DNA of 64,000 nucleotides from Salinimonas profundi (GTDB lineage Bacteria; Pseudomonadota; Gammaproteobacteria; Enterobacterales; Alteromonadaceae). The notes beneath the pieces were generated by a model. The model was given only the letters and a program-made list of their open reading frames with translations. It was not told the DNA's origin and ran no database searches. This document shows positions 30,515 to 38,143 of this stretch, piece after piece. The stretch is from NCBI RefSeq assembly GCF_014750655.1, contig NZ_JABBXD010000008.1, positions 123,230 to 187,229 on the forward strand, given 5' to 3'. Each line of letters opens with the position of its first letter. The stretch's first letter is position 1. A program made the position numbers and the translations under genes.

Positions 30515-30826
30515 GATTTCTCCTCATCCGGTCAATTTTTTACATTCACTGATTAAATACTGCACTATCAGGGATACAGTTTTACTGTAATTCTTACTGA
30601 AAGTCTTGCGACCATTCTCACATACTTGCAGCAAAAACCCTATTATCAGCAACTTAGTAATCTCAACAGCTGGCGCTATTTTTGCTGCCGTTAGCACAGG
30701 CGGTTTTTGCACAACAAGGACAGACACAATGAAAACCTCTTGCCCCTCACTTCTGTTCTGGCGAGCCCGAACAGGTCTTCTACACTGTGTGGTAATGAAC
30801 GATATTTCGATTGATATAGCACGCGT
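30515..30826 (+). other. 312-base intergenic region between ggt and the glycosyltransferase gene
   Basis: No convincing gene is seen. It must contain the leftward ggt promoter and the rightward promoter of the glycosyltransferase. The clearest element is a perfect 15-base dyad TACAGT-TTT-ACTGTA at 30575-30589, about 60 bases upstream of the ggt start and so able to overlap its promoter. Confidence 0.5.
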
Positions 30827-31672
30827 ATGAATACCCAATTCAGTATCGTAACGATTGTAAAAAACAGAGTGCGGCAGCTGACAAATCTGATACGCAGCAT
30901 AGAGCAATCCTCCGTGATGCCGCAGGAAATGATTGTCGTGTGGATGGGTGCCCCTTGCACTGAGTCACTGATTAAAAGCGACGCTTTTCATATTCAGCAT
31001 CGTTTTTTTGTCGACGAAACGTTGCCCATCCCACAGGCGCGCAATAAAGGGTTCAGCAGCTGTTCTCACGACATTATTTTTTATCTTGATGTGGACTGTA
31101 TCTGCGCTGAGGATCTGTTTGCTCAGTTTTTGGAGGTCGTGCGTCCTGGGGTGGTCGTTACTTCCGTGATTAAATATTTGCGGGAAACACCAGCGCGTGT
31201 AGATTTTTCCGCTCTTGAATCACAAGCCATGCCGGCAAGCGGTGGCAATGCACCCAAAGCGCCCCGACGGCTGGACATGATCCGGGACTTCACAACCAAC
31301 CTGTTTGGTATCTGCAAACAGGATTACGACATGGTAAATGGGTTTGACGAGCATTATTCAGGCTATGGCGTCGGCGATATTGATTTTGCTACCCGCTGCC
31401 ACAAACAGGGGATTGTACTAGAACAGGTACCCGCTACGGTGCTTCATCAGTATCATCCCTATTGCGATCCGCCTATCAATCATCTGTTCGATATTGTGTC
31501 CAACGCCACGCGCTACAAAGAAAAATGGGGCATTTATCCGCTTACGCCCTATCTGGAACAATTTGCAGAAGAAGGTCTAATACATCCGGACTATCAAACA
31601 TCAGGATTGCGAGTGAGGCGGTTGCCTACTGATGAGGAAATTAAGTCGCATATCAAGCTGCAACCATCCTGA
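30827..31672 (+). CDS. Family 2 glycosyltransferase
   Basis: The 281-residue protein is a GT-A fold glycosyltransferase. It starts with the nucleotide-binding strand FSIVTIVKNR, has the metal-binding DxD as D88-V-D90 in FYLDVDCI, and the acceptor-side signature GFDEHYSGYGVGDIDF near 172-187, typical of the galactosyltransferase-type C-terminal half. It has no membrane helix. Donor and acceptor are unknown, and no other sugar-transfer genes surround it. No strong ribosome site precedes the ATG. Confidence 0.85.
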   Translation: MNTQFSIVTIVKNRVRQLTNLIRSIEQSSVMPQEMIVVWMGAPCTESLIKSDAFHIQHRFFVDETLPIPQARNKGFSSCSHDIIFYLDVDCICAEDLFAQFLEVVRPGVVVTSVIKYLRETPARVDFSALESQAMPASGGNAPKAPRRLDMIRDFTTNLFGICKQDYDMVNGFDEHYSGYGVGDIDFATRCHKQGIVLEQVPATVLHQYHPYCDPPINHLFDIVSNATRYKEKWGIYPLTPYLEQFAEEGLIHPDYQTSGLRVRRLPTDEEIKSHIKLQPS

Positions 31673-31703
31673 AAGTGCGCGAATTTCACTTATTTCAGGC
31701 ACT

Positions 31704-31740
31704 ATAAAAAAACACCCGCGACTTAGCGTCAGCGGGTGTT
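31704..31740 (-). terminator. Terminator between catalase and glycosyltransferase genes
   Basis: The stem AACACCCGC/GCGGGTGTT is followed on the minus strand by at least seven T residues, so it ends the catalase transcript. On the plus strand the tail (GTTTGT) is weak. Confidence 0.85.
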
Positions 31741-31761
31741 GTTTGTAACTGCAATTTCAGA

Positions 31762-33261
31762 CTATTGGTCATCCATTGGCGTATCTTCGGTTACCGGTAC
31801 CGCATTGACATCCGTATCCAGTGACTCCACCGCTTTACGCACACCGGCTGCATAATCCGGGTGCACTTTTTCAAGTACAGCGTACCAGCGCTGTTTCACG
31901 CCATCTGAGCACGGTCCCATCGCGGCAGCATAGTTCTTATACAAACGTTCTTTCTGATCATCAGAGAACATTTCGTACAACTTACGCGGCTGTTTATAAT
32001 CAATATCAGATTCTTCCTGATAATAGCGATCCGCATCACCATCAATGCGCAAAGGTGGTTCCTTGACGGTTTCATCCGCTACGGGCCCCTCATACTGATT
32101 CGGCTCGTAATAGGCGTCAGGGTTGCCAAAATCATTTGTGAAGAAGCGCATGGCGCCGTCTTTGTGATAATGATTAACCTTGGCATTTTTCGGCGCATTA
32201 GCAGGCAGCGCTTCATAATGTGTTCCCAGACGATACCGGTGCGCGTCAGCATAGGAGAATACACGTGACTGCAGCATCTTATCCGGACTAAAGCCGATAC
32301 CCGGCACTACGTTAGATGGGCTGTATGCCGCATTTTCAATCATCTGGAAGTAGTTTTCCGGCACCTTATTCATCTCAAGCTCACCCACTTCAATCAGCGG
32401 GTAATCATCATGTGGCCAGACTTTCGTAATATCGAACGGATTGTATTCCTGCTGACCCGCCTCTTCTTCTGGCATGACCTGAATATAAAGCGTCCACTTA
32501 GGGAACTTACCCTCTTCCACCGCATTAATCAGATCTTCCTGATAAGATTCACGGGTTTTACCAATCAGCTTTTCTGCTTCTTCATTGGTATAGTGTTCGT
32601 GGCCCTGCTGAGTTTTAAAGTGAAACTTCACCCAAAAACGTTCGCCGCTGGCATTCCACATACTGAATGTGTGCGAGCCATAACCGTTCATGTACATAGG
32701 GTTTTTAGGAATACCACGGTCAGACATCAGAATGGTTACCTGATGCACTGACTCTGGCTGCGCCGCCCAGAAGTCGAACATGGCTTCGGGACTACGCAGA
32801 TTGGTTTTAGGATGACGCTTCTGCGTGCGGATAAAGTCAGGGAATTTATACCCGTCGCGGATGAAGAAAATGGGGGTATTGTTGCCCACCATGTCCCAGT
32901 TGCCCTGCTCGGTATAAAACTTCAGACTGAAGCCACGTACATCGCGTTCAGCATCGGCTGCGCCGGATTCACCGGCAACGGTAGACCAGCGACTTAATAC
33001 ATCGGTTTTCTTACCTATTTCTGAAAACAGGTCGGCGCAAGTATATTTGGTAATATCGTGGGTAACAGTAAAGGTACCCTCAAGCCCCCAGCCTTTAGCA
33101 TGAACCGTACGTTCTGGAATACGTTCTCTGTTTTGATGAGCCAGCTTCTCGATCAGTTGATAATCATCGAGGAGCAGCGGACCACGGGGACCGGCTGTTT
33201 TTGATGTTTCGTTAGTAGGTACCGGCGTGCCCGCCGAAGTGGTAAGCGTTGGCTTTTTCAT
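31762..33261 (-). CDS. katA: Catalase (small-subunit heme catalase)
   Basis: The enzyme breaks hydrogen peroxide into water and oxygen. The 499-residue length fits small-subunit monofunctional catalases. Active-site H54 lies in [10 protein letters not shown]127 in MVGNNTP, and the heme-ligand Y337 in [14 protein letters not shown]. The frame is open to 33396, but the ATG at 33261 has GGAGG just upstream and gives the usual [11 protein letters not shown] start. There is no signal peptide. It has its own terminator. The symbol is by family and may differ in this genome. Confidence 0.95.
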   Translation of the reverse strand: MKKPTLTTSAGTPVPTNETSKTAGPRGPLLLDDYQLIEKLAHQNRERIPERTVHAKGWGLEGTFTVTHDITKYTCADLFSEIGKKTDVLSRWSTVAGESGAADAERDVRGFSLKFYTEQGNWDMVGNNTPIFFIRDGYKFPDFIRTQKRHPKTNLRSPEAMFDFWAAQPESVHQVTILMSDRGIPKNPMYMNGYGSHTFSMWNASGERFWVKFHFKTQQGHEHYTNEEAEKLIGKTRESYQEDLINAVEEGKFPKWTLYIQVMPEEEAGQQEYNPFDITKVWPHDDYPLIEVGELEMNKVPENYFQMIENAAYSPSNVVPGIGFSPDKMLQSRVFSYADAHRYRLGTHYEALPANAPKNAKVNHYHKDGAMRFFTNDFGNPDAYYEPNQYEGPVADETVKEPPLRIDGDADRYYQEESDIDYKQPRKLYEMFSDDQKERLYKNYAAAMGPCSDGVKQRWYAVLEKVHPDYAAGVRKAVESLDTDVNAVPVTEDTPMDDQ

Positions 33262-33414
33262 GATGCCTCCAGCATGTTTAGAATTAATATCCTTACCCCG
33301 TTCAAGGCCATTTCGATTAATCGCTTTTCTATGCATAGTGCTTTTGAAAATCAGATTAGTCGCTGGCCGCGTGATGCCAACGCGTCTGCAGCTCACTGTC
33401 TCTTTGGTTTTACA

Positions 33415-33441
33415 AATAAAAAAGCCCCGCTGAGCGGGGCT
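33415..33441 (-). terminator. Terminator after amtB
   Basis: A perfect stem AGCCCCGC/GCGGGGCT with a three-base loop is followed on the minus strand by a T-rich tail. It lies 60 bases after the amtB stop and isolates the catalase gene from it. Confidence 0.9.
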
Positions 33442-33500
33442 AACTGAAGTGACCTGGGCTTATAAATATTATTATTTTGCCCGGTTAGTTATCTGAGGAG

Positions 33501-34748
33501 CTATTTGCGGCTTCCCACAAAATCCGGATAGGCTTCCAGGCCACATTCGCTGACATCGACGCCATCAAACTCTTCTTCAGCTGAAACCCGGACACCCATA
33601 ACCGCTTTAATGATAAGCCAGGCGATGAGACTGGTAACAAATACCCAGATGAAAATAGTAAGGGCACCTAACAACTGACCACCCACACTGGCGCCATCGT
33701 TAGTCAGTGGTACCAACAGAAGGCCAAGTAAGCCAACCACACCGTGCACTGAAATTGCACCGACAGGGTCATCAATCTTCATTTTGTCCAGCGTAACGAT
33801 GCTGAAGACCACCAAAAGACCACCGATAGCACCAAATACCGTTGCCAGTAGTGGAGTAGGTGTTGACGGCTCTGCCGTAATTGCAACCAGTCCGGCCAGC
33901 GCACCGTTTAGCGCCATGGTCAGATCCGCTTTGCCAAACATCACCCGCGCCAGTAACAGAGCAGCGATAGTACCGCCGGCAGCAGCTGCATTAGTATTCA
34001 TAAACACAACAGCCACGGAATTTGCACTTTCTACTGTCGCTGTAGCCAGTACAGACCCGCCGTTGAAACCAAACCAGCCCATCCAAAGAATGAATGTACC
34101 CAGTGTCGCCAGTGGCAGGTTGGCACCCGGGATTGCATGAATTTTTCCATCAGCGGTGTATTTACCTTTACGCGGACCAAGGATTAACACTCCTGCCAAT
34201 GCTGCAGCAGCACCCGCCATGTGCACAATGCCTGAGCCAGCAAAATCAGAAAAACCGTTATCGCCAAGACTGTAAAGGCCGAATACCGATTCGCCGCCCC
34301 ATGTCCAGGCACCTTCCATCGGATAAATAAAGCCCGTCATCACGACAGAAAAAGTCAAAAATGCCCATAGTTTCATTCGCTCAGCGACTGCGCCTGATAC
34401 GATAGACATCGCTGTTGCAACAAAGACAACCTGGAAGAAAAAGTCAGCCGATGGTGCATAGGTCGCCGCATCGCCTTCCACGTCGGTGGCACCGTCGCCC
34501 ATAATGCCACTTAAAAACCAGCTAAAATCGTCGCCGCCGTACATGATGCCGTAGCCGCAAACCATGTACATGGTGCAGGCAATGGCAAACAGTGAAATGT
34601 TTTTGGTCAGAATTTCTGTCGTGTTTTTTGCCCGAACCAGACCGGCTTCAAGCATGGCAAAGCCGGCAGCCATCCACATGACCAGCGCACCACAGATTAA
34701 GAAATAAAAGGTATCTAGTGCATACCCAAGCTCAAAGGTGATTTCCAT
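33501..34748 (-). CDS. amtB: Ammonium transporter
   Basis: This 415-residue polytopic inner-membrane channel conducts ammonium or ammonia. About eleven hydrophobic helices are visible, with the twin pore histidines in VHMAGAAAAL and VHGVVGLLGL, and the DFAGSGIVH block before the first. It lacks the signal peptide of the E. coli type, beginning with a hydrophobic helix close to the N-terminus. GGAGAGAG lies before the ATG. It follows glnK after 29 bases, the usual glnK-amtB pair, so GlnK is expected to gate it according to nitrogen status. Confidence 0.96.
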   Translation of the reverse strand: MEITFELGYALDTFYFLICGALVMWMAAGFAMLEAGLVRAKNTTEILTKNISLFAIACTMYMVCGYGIMYGGDDFSWFLSGIMGDGATDVEGDAATYAPSADFFFQVVFVATAMSIVSGAVAERMKLWAFLTFSVVMTGFIYPMEGAWTWGGESVFGLYSLGDNGFSDFAGSGIVHMAGAAAALAGVLILGPRKGKYTADGKIHAIPGANLPLATLGTFILWMGWFGFNGGSVLATATVESANSVAVVFMNTNAAAAGGTIAALLLARVMFGKADLTMALNGALAGLVAITAEPSTPTPLLATVFGAIGGLLVVFSIVTLDKMKIDDPVGAISVHGVVGLLGLLLVPLTNDGASVGGQLLGALTIFIWVFVTSLIAWLIIKAVMGVRVSAEEEFDGVDVSECGLEAYPDFVGSRK

Positions 34749-34777
34749 TATACTCTCTCCGCAATTTTTATAGTGGC

Positions 34778-35143
<366 letters not shown>

Positions 35144-35255
35144 TTATTGCACGTTGCGTGCGTTTTACTGCAACAATACAAAAGCCAAGCCACAAATTAT
35201 TATTCATTTAAATCAAATACTTATTCATTTTTGACTTACACAACATGTAGTTTTT

Positions 35256-35272
35256 TGCACAATTATGGTGCG
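35256..35272. promoter_or_regulatory. NtrC-like binding site, stronger copy
   Basis: TGCACAATTATGGTGCG agrees with the known NtrC consensus TGCACCA-N3-TGGTGCA at 12 of 14 defined positions. It lies 140 bases upstream of the glnK start, a normal enhancer distance, and 78 bases before the divergent gene at 35350. Confidence 0.65.
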
Positions 35273-35284
35273 CTATGATTGTAG

Positions 35285-35301
35285 TGCGTTATTTTTGTGC
35301 A
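35285..35301. promoter_or_regulatory. NtrC-like binding site, weaker copy
   Basis: TGCGTTATTTTTGTGCA keeps one good half (GTGCA) and agrees with the NtrC consensus at about 10 of 14 defined positions. Its centre is 29 bases from the first site, near three helical turns, which fits paired enhancer sites. Confidence 0.4.
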
Positions 35302-35349
35302 CTACGACAGCACGGTAATAGTTTGCGCTAAAAGGAATTAGAAAATCAT

Positions 35350-36120
35350 ATGGACATTCAGTGGGATCGCATCGATATTCCGGAAGATGCGGATGATAAA
35401 AAGGCAGGCAGCACTGCGTGGATTGCAACTAACGACCGCCTGCTTACCTTTGCCATTGCTTTCGTGCTGCATGGCATTATTGTGATTAGCGCCGCCCTGT
35501 TTGTCACCCTGCCGACCAGTGAAAAAACACAATCTGTCTCTCAGCCTGTTCGTGCCCGTCTCGTCGTGGCGCCACCGGCTGTGCGGGATAGCGTGCAACC
35601 AGAGCCGATAAAGGTTGACCCGAAGACGCCTGCCGAAAAGATTGTCACCGAGCAAAACAAGACACCGAACACGGATAAGCGTTTGGACAATGCCCCTGAC
35701 GCGGACAACCTTCCTGAAAAAACGTTGTCCAAACCCGAGCCCACACCGCCGCCATCTTCCCCAACGTCATCGGTCAGCACGAGCAACGTTCACCAGCGTG
35801 GCACGTCGGTCAGTTCTGCTGCTGCACTGAATAACTATTTCTCACAACATAACGAGTCACAGATATCCGAGCTGGGAAAAACAGAGTCGCGACAGGCCCG
35901 ACACCAACAACGACATCCTTCGCTGACCGATGCCCGCAAGGGAGCGCCTGAAAAGGACAAATCTGCCCCAAAAATTAGGCGTTTACGGTGTGACAGGGTG
36001 GCAGGCGAGGTAGTTGCCACTCTTAGCACAATTACAGGAGGGACATTACGCTGCTCGTCAGAAGCGCAGCTTGCACCACACATCAATAAGCGATTGGAAG
36101 AGGCCGGCGCAAAGCGCTGA
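35350..36120 (+). CDS. Unknown TonB-shaped single-pass membrane protein
   Basis: I do not recognise a family. The 256-residue protein has a cytoplasmic N-terminus, one transmembrane helix (about residues 33-53), and a long Pro/Lys/Ser-rich periplasmic stretch (about 55-150), then a basic region and a small C-terminal domain with two cysteines (LRCDRVAG and LRCSSEA). This shape recalls TonB or TolA, but the typical TonB C-terminal signature is not seen and no exbB-exbD genes adjoin. AAGGA lies 12 bases before the ATG. It is divergent from glnK and shares its upstream region. Confidence 0.6.
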   Translation: MDIQWDRIDIPEDADDKKAGSTAWIATNDRLLTFAIAFVLHGIIVISAALFVTLPTSEKTQSVSQPVRARLVVAPPAVRDSVQPEPIKVDPKTPAEKIVTEQNKTPNTDKRLDNAPDADNLPEKTLSKPEPTPPPSSPTSSVSTSNVHQRGTSVSSAAALNNYFSQHNESQISELGKTESRQARHQQRHPSLTDARKGAPEKDKSAPKIRRLRCDRVAGEVVATLSTITGGTLRCSSEAQLAPHINKRLEEAGAKR

Positions 36121-36246
36121 ATATTATGCTGCTTTTAAATACCTGCATACACATTTACCGCGAGTCATATTGACCATGTCCGAACTATAAATGTGATCGT
36201 GAGGTATTACTTAACGATATAGTCATAACGGCTATTCAAACGTCTA

Positions 36247-36276
36247 TTGTCAACTTACCTGAGTCGGCGATATGCT
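36247..36276 (+). promoter_or_regulatory. Candidate sigma-70 promoter for the DUF808 gene
   Basis: TTGTCA (-35) and TATGCT (-10) are separated by 18 bases. Transcription would begin near 36283, leaving a short leader with GAGG before the TTG start at 36305. Confidence 0.4.
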
Positions 36277-36304
36277 AAATAAAATATGTATTTGAGGAAT
36301 TGCT

Positions 36305-37216
36305 TTGGCTGCTGCAAATTTACTGGCCCTAATCGATGATATTGCGACACTGCTCGACGATGTCTCTGTCATGTCTAAAGTGGCCGCGAAGAAAACAGCC
36401 GGTGTGCTGGGTGATGACCTGGCCCTGAATGCTGACCAGGTACGCGGCGTAAAGCCTGAACGCGAATTGCCGGTGGTGTGGGCCGTTGCGAAAGGTTCGC
36501 TACTCAATAAGGTGATTCTGGTACCCGCAGCCTTACTAATCAGCGCTTTTGTGCCGGTGCTAATTGCAGTTTTACTGGTTATCGGCGGGCTTTATCTGTG
36601 CTTTGAAGGGGCCGAAAAGGTGTTGCACCGATTTTTTCCCCATCATGACGCTGAAGAACGCGACGCGCGACTTGCTCAACTTGCTGATGCCAACGTTGAT
36701 TTGGTGGCCATGGAAAAAGAGAAAATAAAGGGGGCCATTCGCACCGACTTTATTCTATCAGCAGAAATTATTGTCATCGCGCTGGGTAGCATAGCCGGTG
36801 CAGACTTTATCACGCAGGTCGGTGTGCTTGTGGCGTTAAGTCTGGCAATTACTGCGGGCGTTTATGGCCTGGTCGCAGCCATTGTTAAAATGGATGATCT
36901 GGGTTTGTATCTGCTGCGCAAATCGCTGACCGGTAATTTTAATCGTTTTCAGAAGGTCACCGGCAGAGGATTGCTGATTACCGCGCCCCTGCTAATGAAG
37001 TTTCTGGCTATCGTCGGCACCATTGCTATGTTCCTGGTTGGTGGTGGGATTCTTACCCACAATATTGGTTTTATTCATCACGCTGCCGAGGTAGTGATTC
37101 ATGCCATACCCCTCCCAGAATTGCTTGTCAGTATAATTGTAGACGGCATAGCAGGTTTCATTGCTGGTGCGCTTATTGTCGCATTAATGTCTGTTGTCAG
37201 TCGTATTCGAAAATAA
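36305..37216 (+). CDS. DUF808 (YedI-like) inner-membrane protein
   Basis: The 303-residue protein begins [19 protein letters not shown] and contains [19 protein letters not shown], the conserved N-terminus of DUF808 proteins. Several hydrophobic helices follow (about 68-92, 150-200, 230-255, 270-295). Function is unknown. The start codon is TTG at 36305, supported by GAGG seven bases upstream and by family alignment of the first residues. It appears to be monocistronic. Confidence 0.9.
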   Translation: MAAANLLALIDDIATLLDDVSVMSKVAAKKTAGVLGDDLALNADQVRGVKPERELPVVWAVAKGSLLNKVILVPAALLISAFVPVLIAVLLVIGGLYLCFEGAEKVLHRFFPHHDAEERDARLAQLADANVDLVAMEKEKIKGAIRTDFILSAEIIVIALGSIAGADFITQVGVLVALSLAITAGVYGLVAAIVKMDDLGLYLLRKSLTGNFNRFQKVTGRGLLITAPLLMKFLAIVGTIAMFLVGGGILTHNIGFIHHAAEVVIHAIPLPELLVSIIVDGIAGFIAGALIVALMSVVSRIRK

Positions 37217-37424
37217 AGCATTCCAGCCCCCTATCAAAACGCGATCCGGTAAGCTGTAATGGTGCAGCCTGCCGGACAGCACTTTAGCATTTTAATCAAA
37301 TTCACTTCCCCTGCAGCTCATCCGCCTGTTAGGTGATAAACGCTTCGCTGCATCATCCTTCACGCCTTTTTTTAGCAATCAAACAATATTTGCAAAAACG
37401 CGGCCTTACCGAGTTGGCGTAATC

Positions 37425-37438
37425 CACCAATACTGGTG
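37425..37438. promoter_or_regulatory. Perfect dyad, candidate enhancer-binding site
   Basis: CACCA-ATAC-TGGTG is a perfect five-base inverted repeat. It resembles the core of an NtrC site (CACCA-N3-TGGTG) but has a four-base centre, so another activator is possible. It lies about 140 bases upstream of the predicted start site. Confidence 0.35.
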
Positions 37439-37544
37439 TGAAAATCACAACATTTTAGCCACTCTCTTTTTTGAACTGTTTAACTACGTTTTCGCAAAAC
37501 CCTGCAAACCTCTATCTTTCATGCACTTATAAATTATTTTTGCA

Positions 37545-37560
37545 TTGGCACAACTATCGC
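37545..37560 (+). promoter_or_regulatory. Candidate sigma-54 promoter
   Basis: TTGGCAC at the -24 position is followed by TATCGC at -12, with the invariant GG and GC ten bases apart as sigma-54 requires. The -12 half has one mismatch to TTGC. Transcription would start near 37572, some 64 bases before the small ORF at 37636. Confidence 0.5.
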
Positions 37561-37635
37561 TATAGCTATTGCGACTTAACAATAACTGGCTGCCAGACGT
37601 GCCGAGCAGTGTTTAACATGAATTAAGGAATGAAG

Positions 37636-37899
37636 ATGAAAACTGTTTATAAAATCAGCTGTATGGTCGCTTTTGCAATGGGTGTTGGTAATGCACAGGC
37701 TTGTGAGAAAAATACAATTGAGCTGGAAGCCGATCAGATGATCGCCAGCAGTGCACAACAGACGAAGACAGAAATTCGTCATGCTATCCGACAGGATCTG
37801 AGTCAGGAATGGTTATTGGCCCCTGCGCCACTGCAACGCAAAGAAGTCTTAACAGCCAAAACAAATAACGCCAGCGATAACGGCGACAACGACGCTTAA
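37636..37899 (+). CDS. Small predicted secreted protein, unknown
   Basis: The 87-residue product has a Sec signal (MKTVYKISC... ending GNAQA at residue 22), a mature part with one cysteine at its very start, a Gln/Arg-rich helical middle, and an acidic Asn/Asp-rich end (NNASDNGDNDA). No family is recognised. The ATG at 37636 is chosen because AAGGA precedes it by six bases; an in-frame ATG at 37630 overlaps that site. A second mini-ORF follows after 11 bases. Confidence 0.65.
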   Translation: MKTVYKISCMVAFAMGVGNAQACEKNTIELEADQMIASSAQQTKTEIRHAIRQDLSQEWLLAPAPLQRKEVLTAKTNNASDNGDNDA

Positions 37900-37910
37900 G
37901 TGAGTTAGTC

Positions 37911-38021
37911 ATGATTATCAGCCACACTGCCGTATTTTTTGCTGCGATGGCACCGCTTGCAGCTTATATTGCAAGCGCCGTCATCTTCTCAGGTTTGCGT
38001 AAGCTGTTCGCGCCCCGTTAA
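37911..38021 (+). CDS. Candidate 36-residue membrane microprotein
   Basis: The ORF encodes MIISHTAVFFAAMAPLAAY and ends GLRKLFAPR, that is, one hydrophobic helix with a basic C-terminus. It lies 11 bases after the small secreted protein gene, with a GAG-type ribosome site seven bases before its ATG. Size and position fit a small membrane protein of the same transcript, but coding is not proven. Confidence 0.45.
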   Translation: MIISHTAVFFAAMAPLAAYIASAVIFSGLRKLFAPR

Positions 38022-38143
38022 CGAATTTACCCTGGATGATCCTCCCGCTTTCGGATCCCCCTGACGGAAATTGTGTTGAGTATTACAGCCTTGCCTGTTT
38101 GCTAAAATTCTTCCCGACACAATTTTCCTTCAGGGCTTTTTTT

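Larger units (their letters stand above)
37217..37635 (+). other. 419-base non-coding region with regulatory features
   Basis: No gene is supported. The last part carries a sigma-54-like promoter (37545-37560) and, about 120 bases further upstream, a perfect dyad (37425-37438); both are listed separately. The stretch between them is AT-rich, which would suit DNA bending. Confidence 0.55.

Noticed and set aside
35172..35191. TTGGC...TTGCA considered as a sigma-54 promoter for glnK
   Set aside because: The spacing is three bases too long for the -24/-12 rule, so it is not listed as a promoter.
35338..35655. A 105-codon frame antisense to the TonB-shaped gene
   Set aside because: The plus-strand ORF has a membrane helix and typical linker composition; the antisense translation has no such logic.
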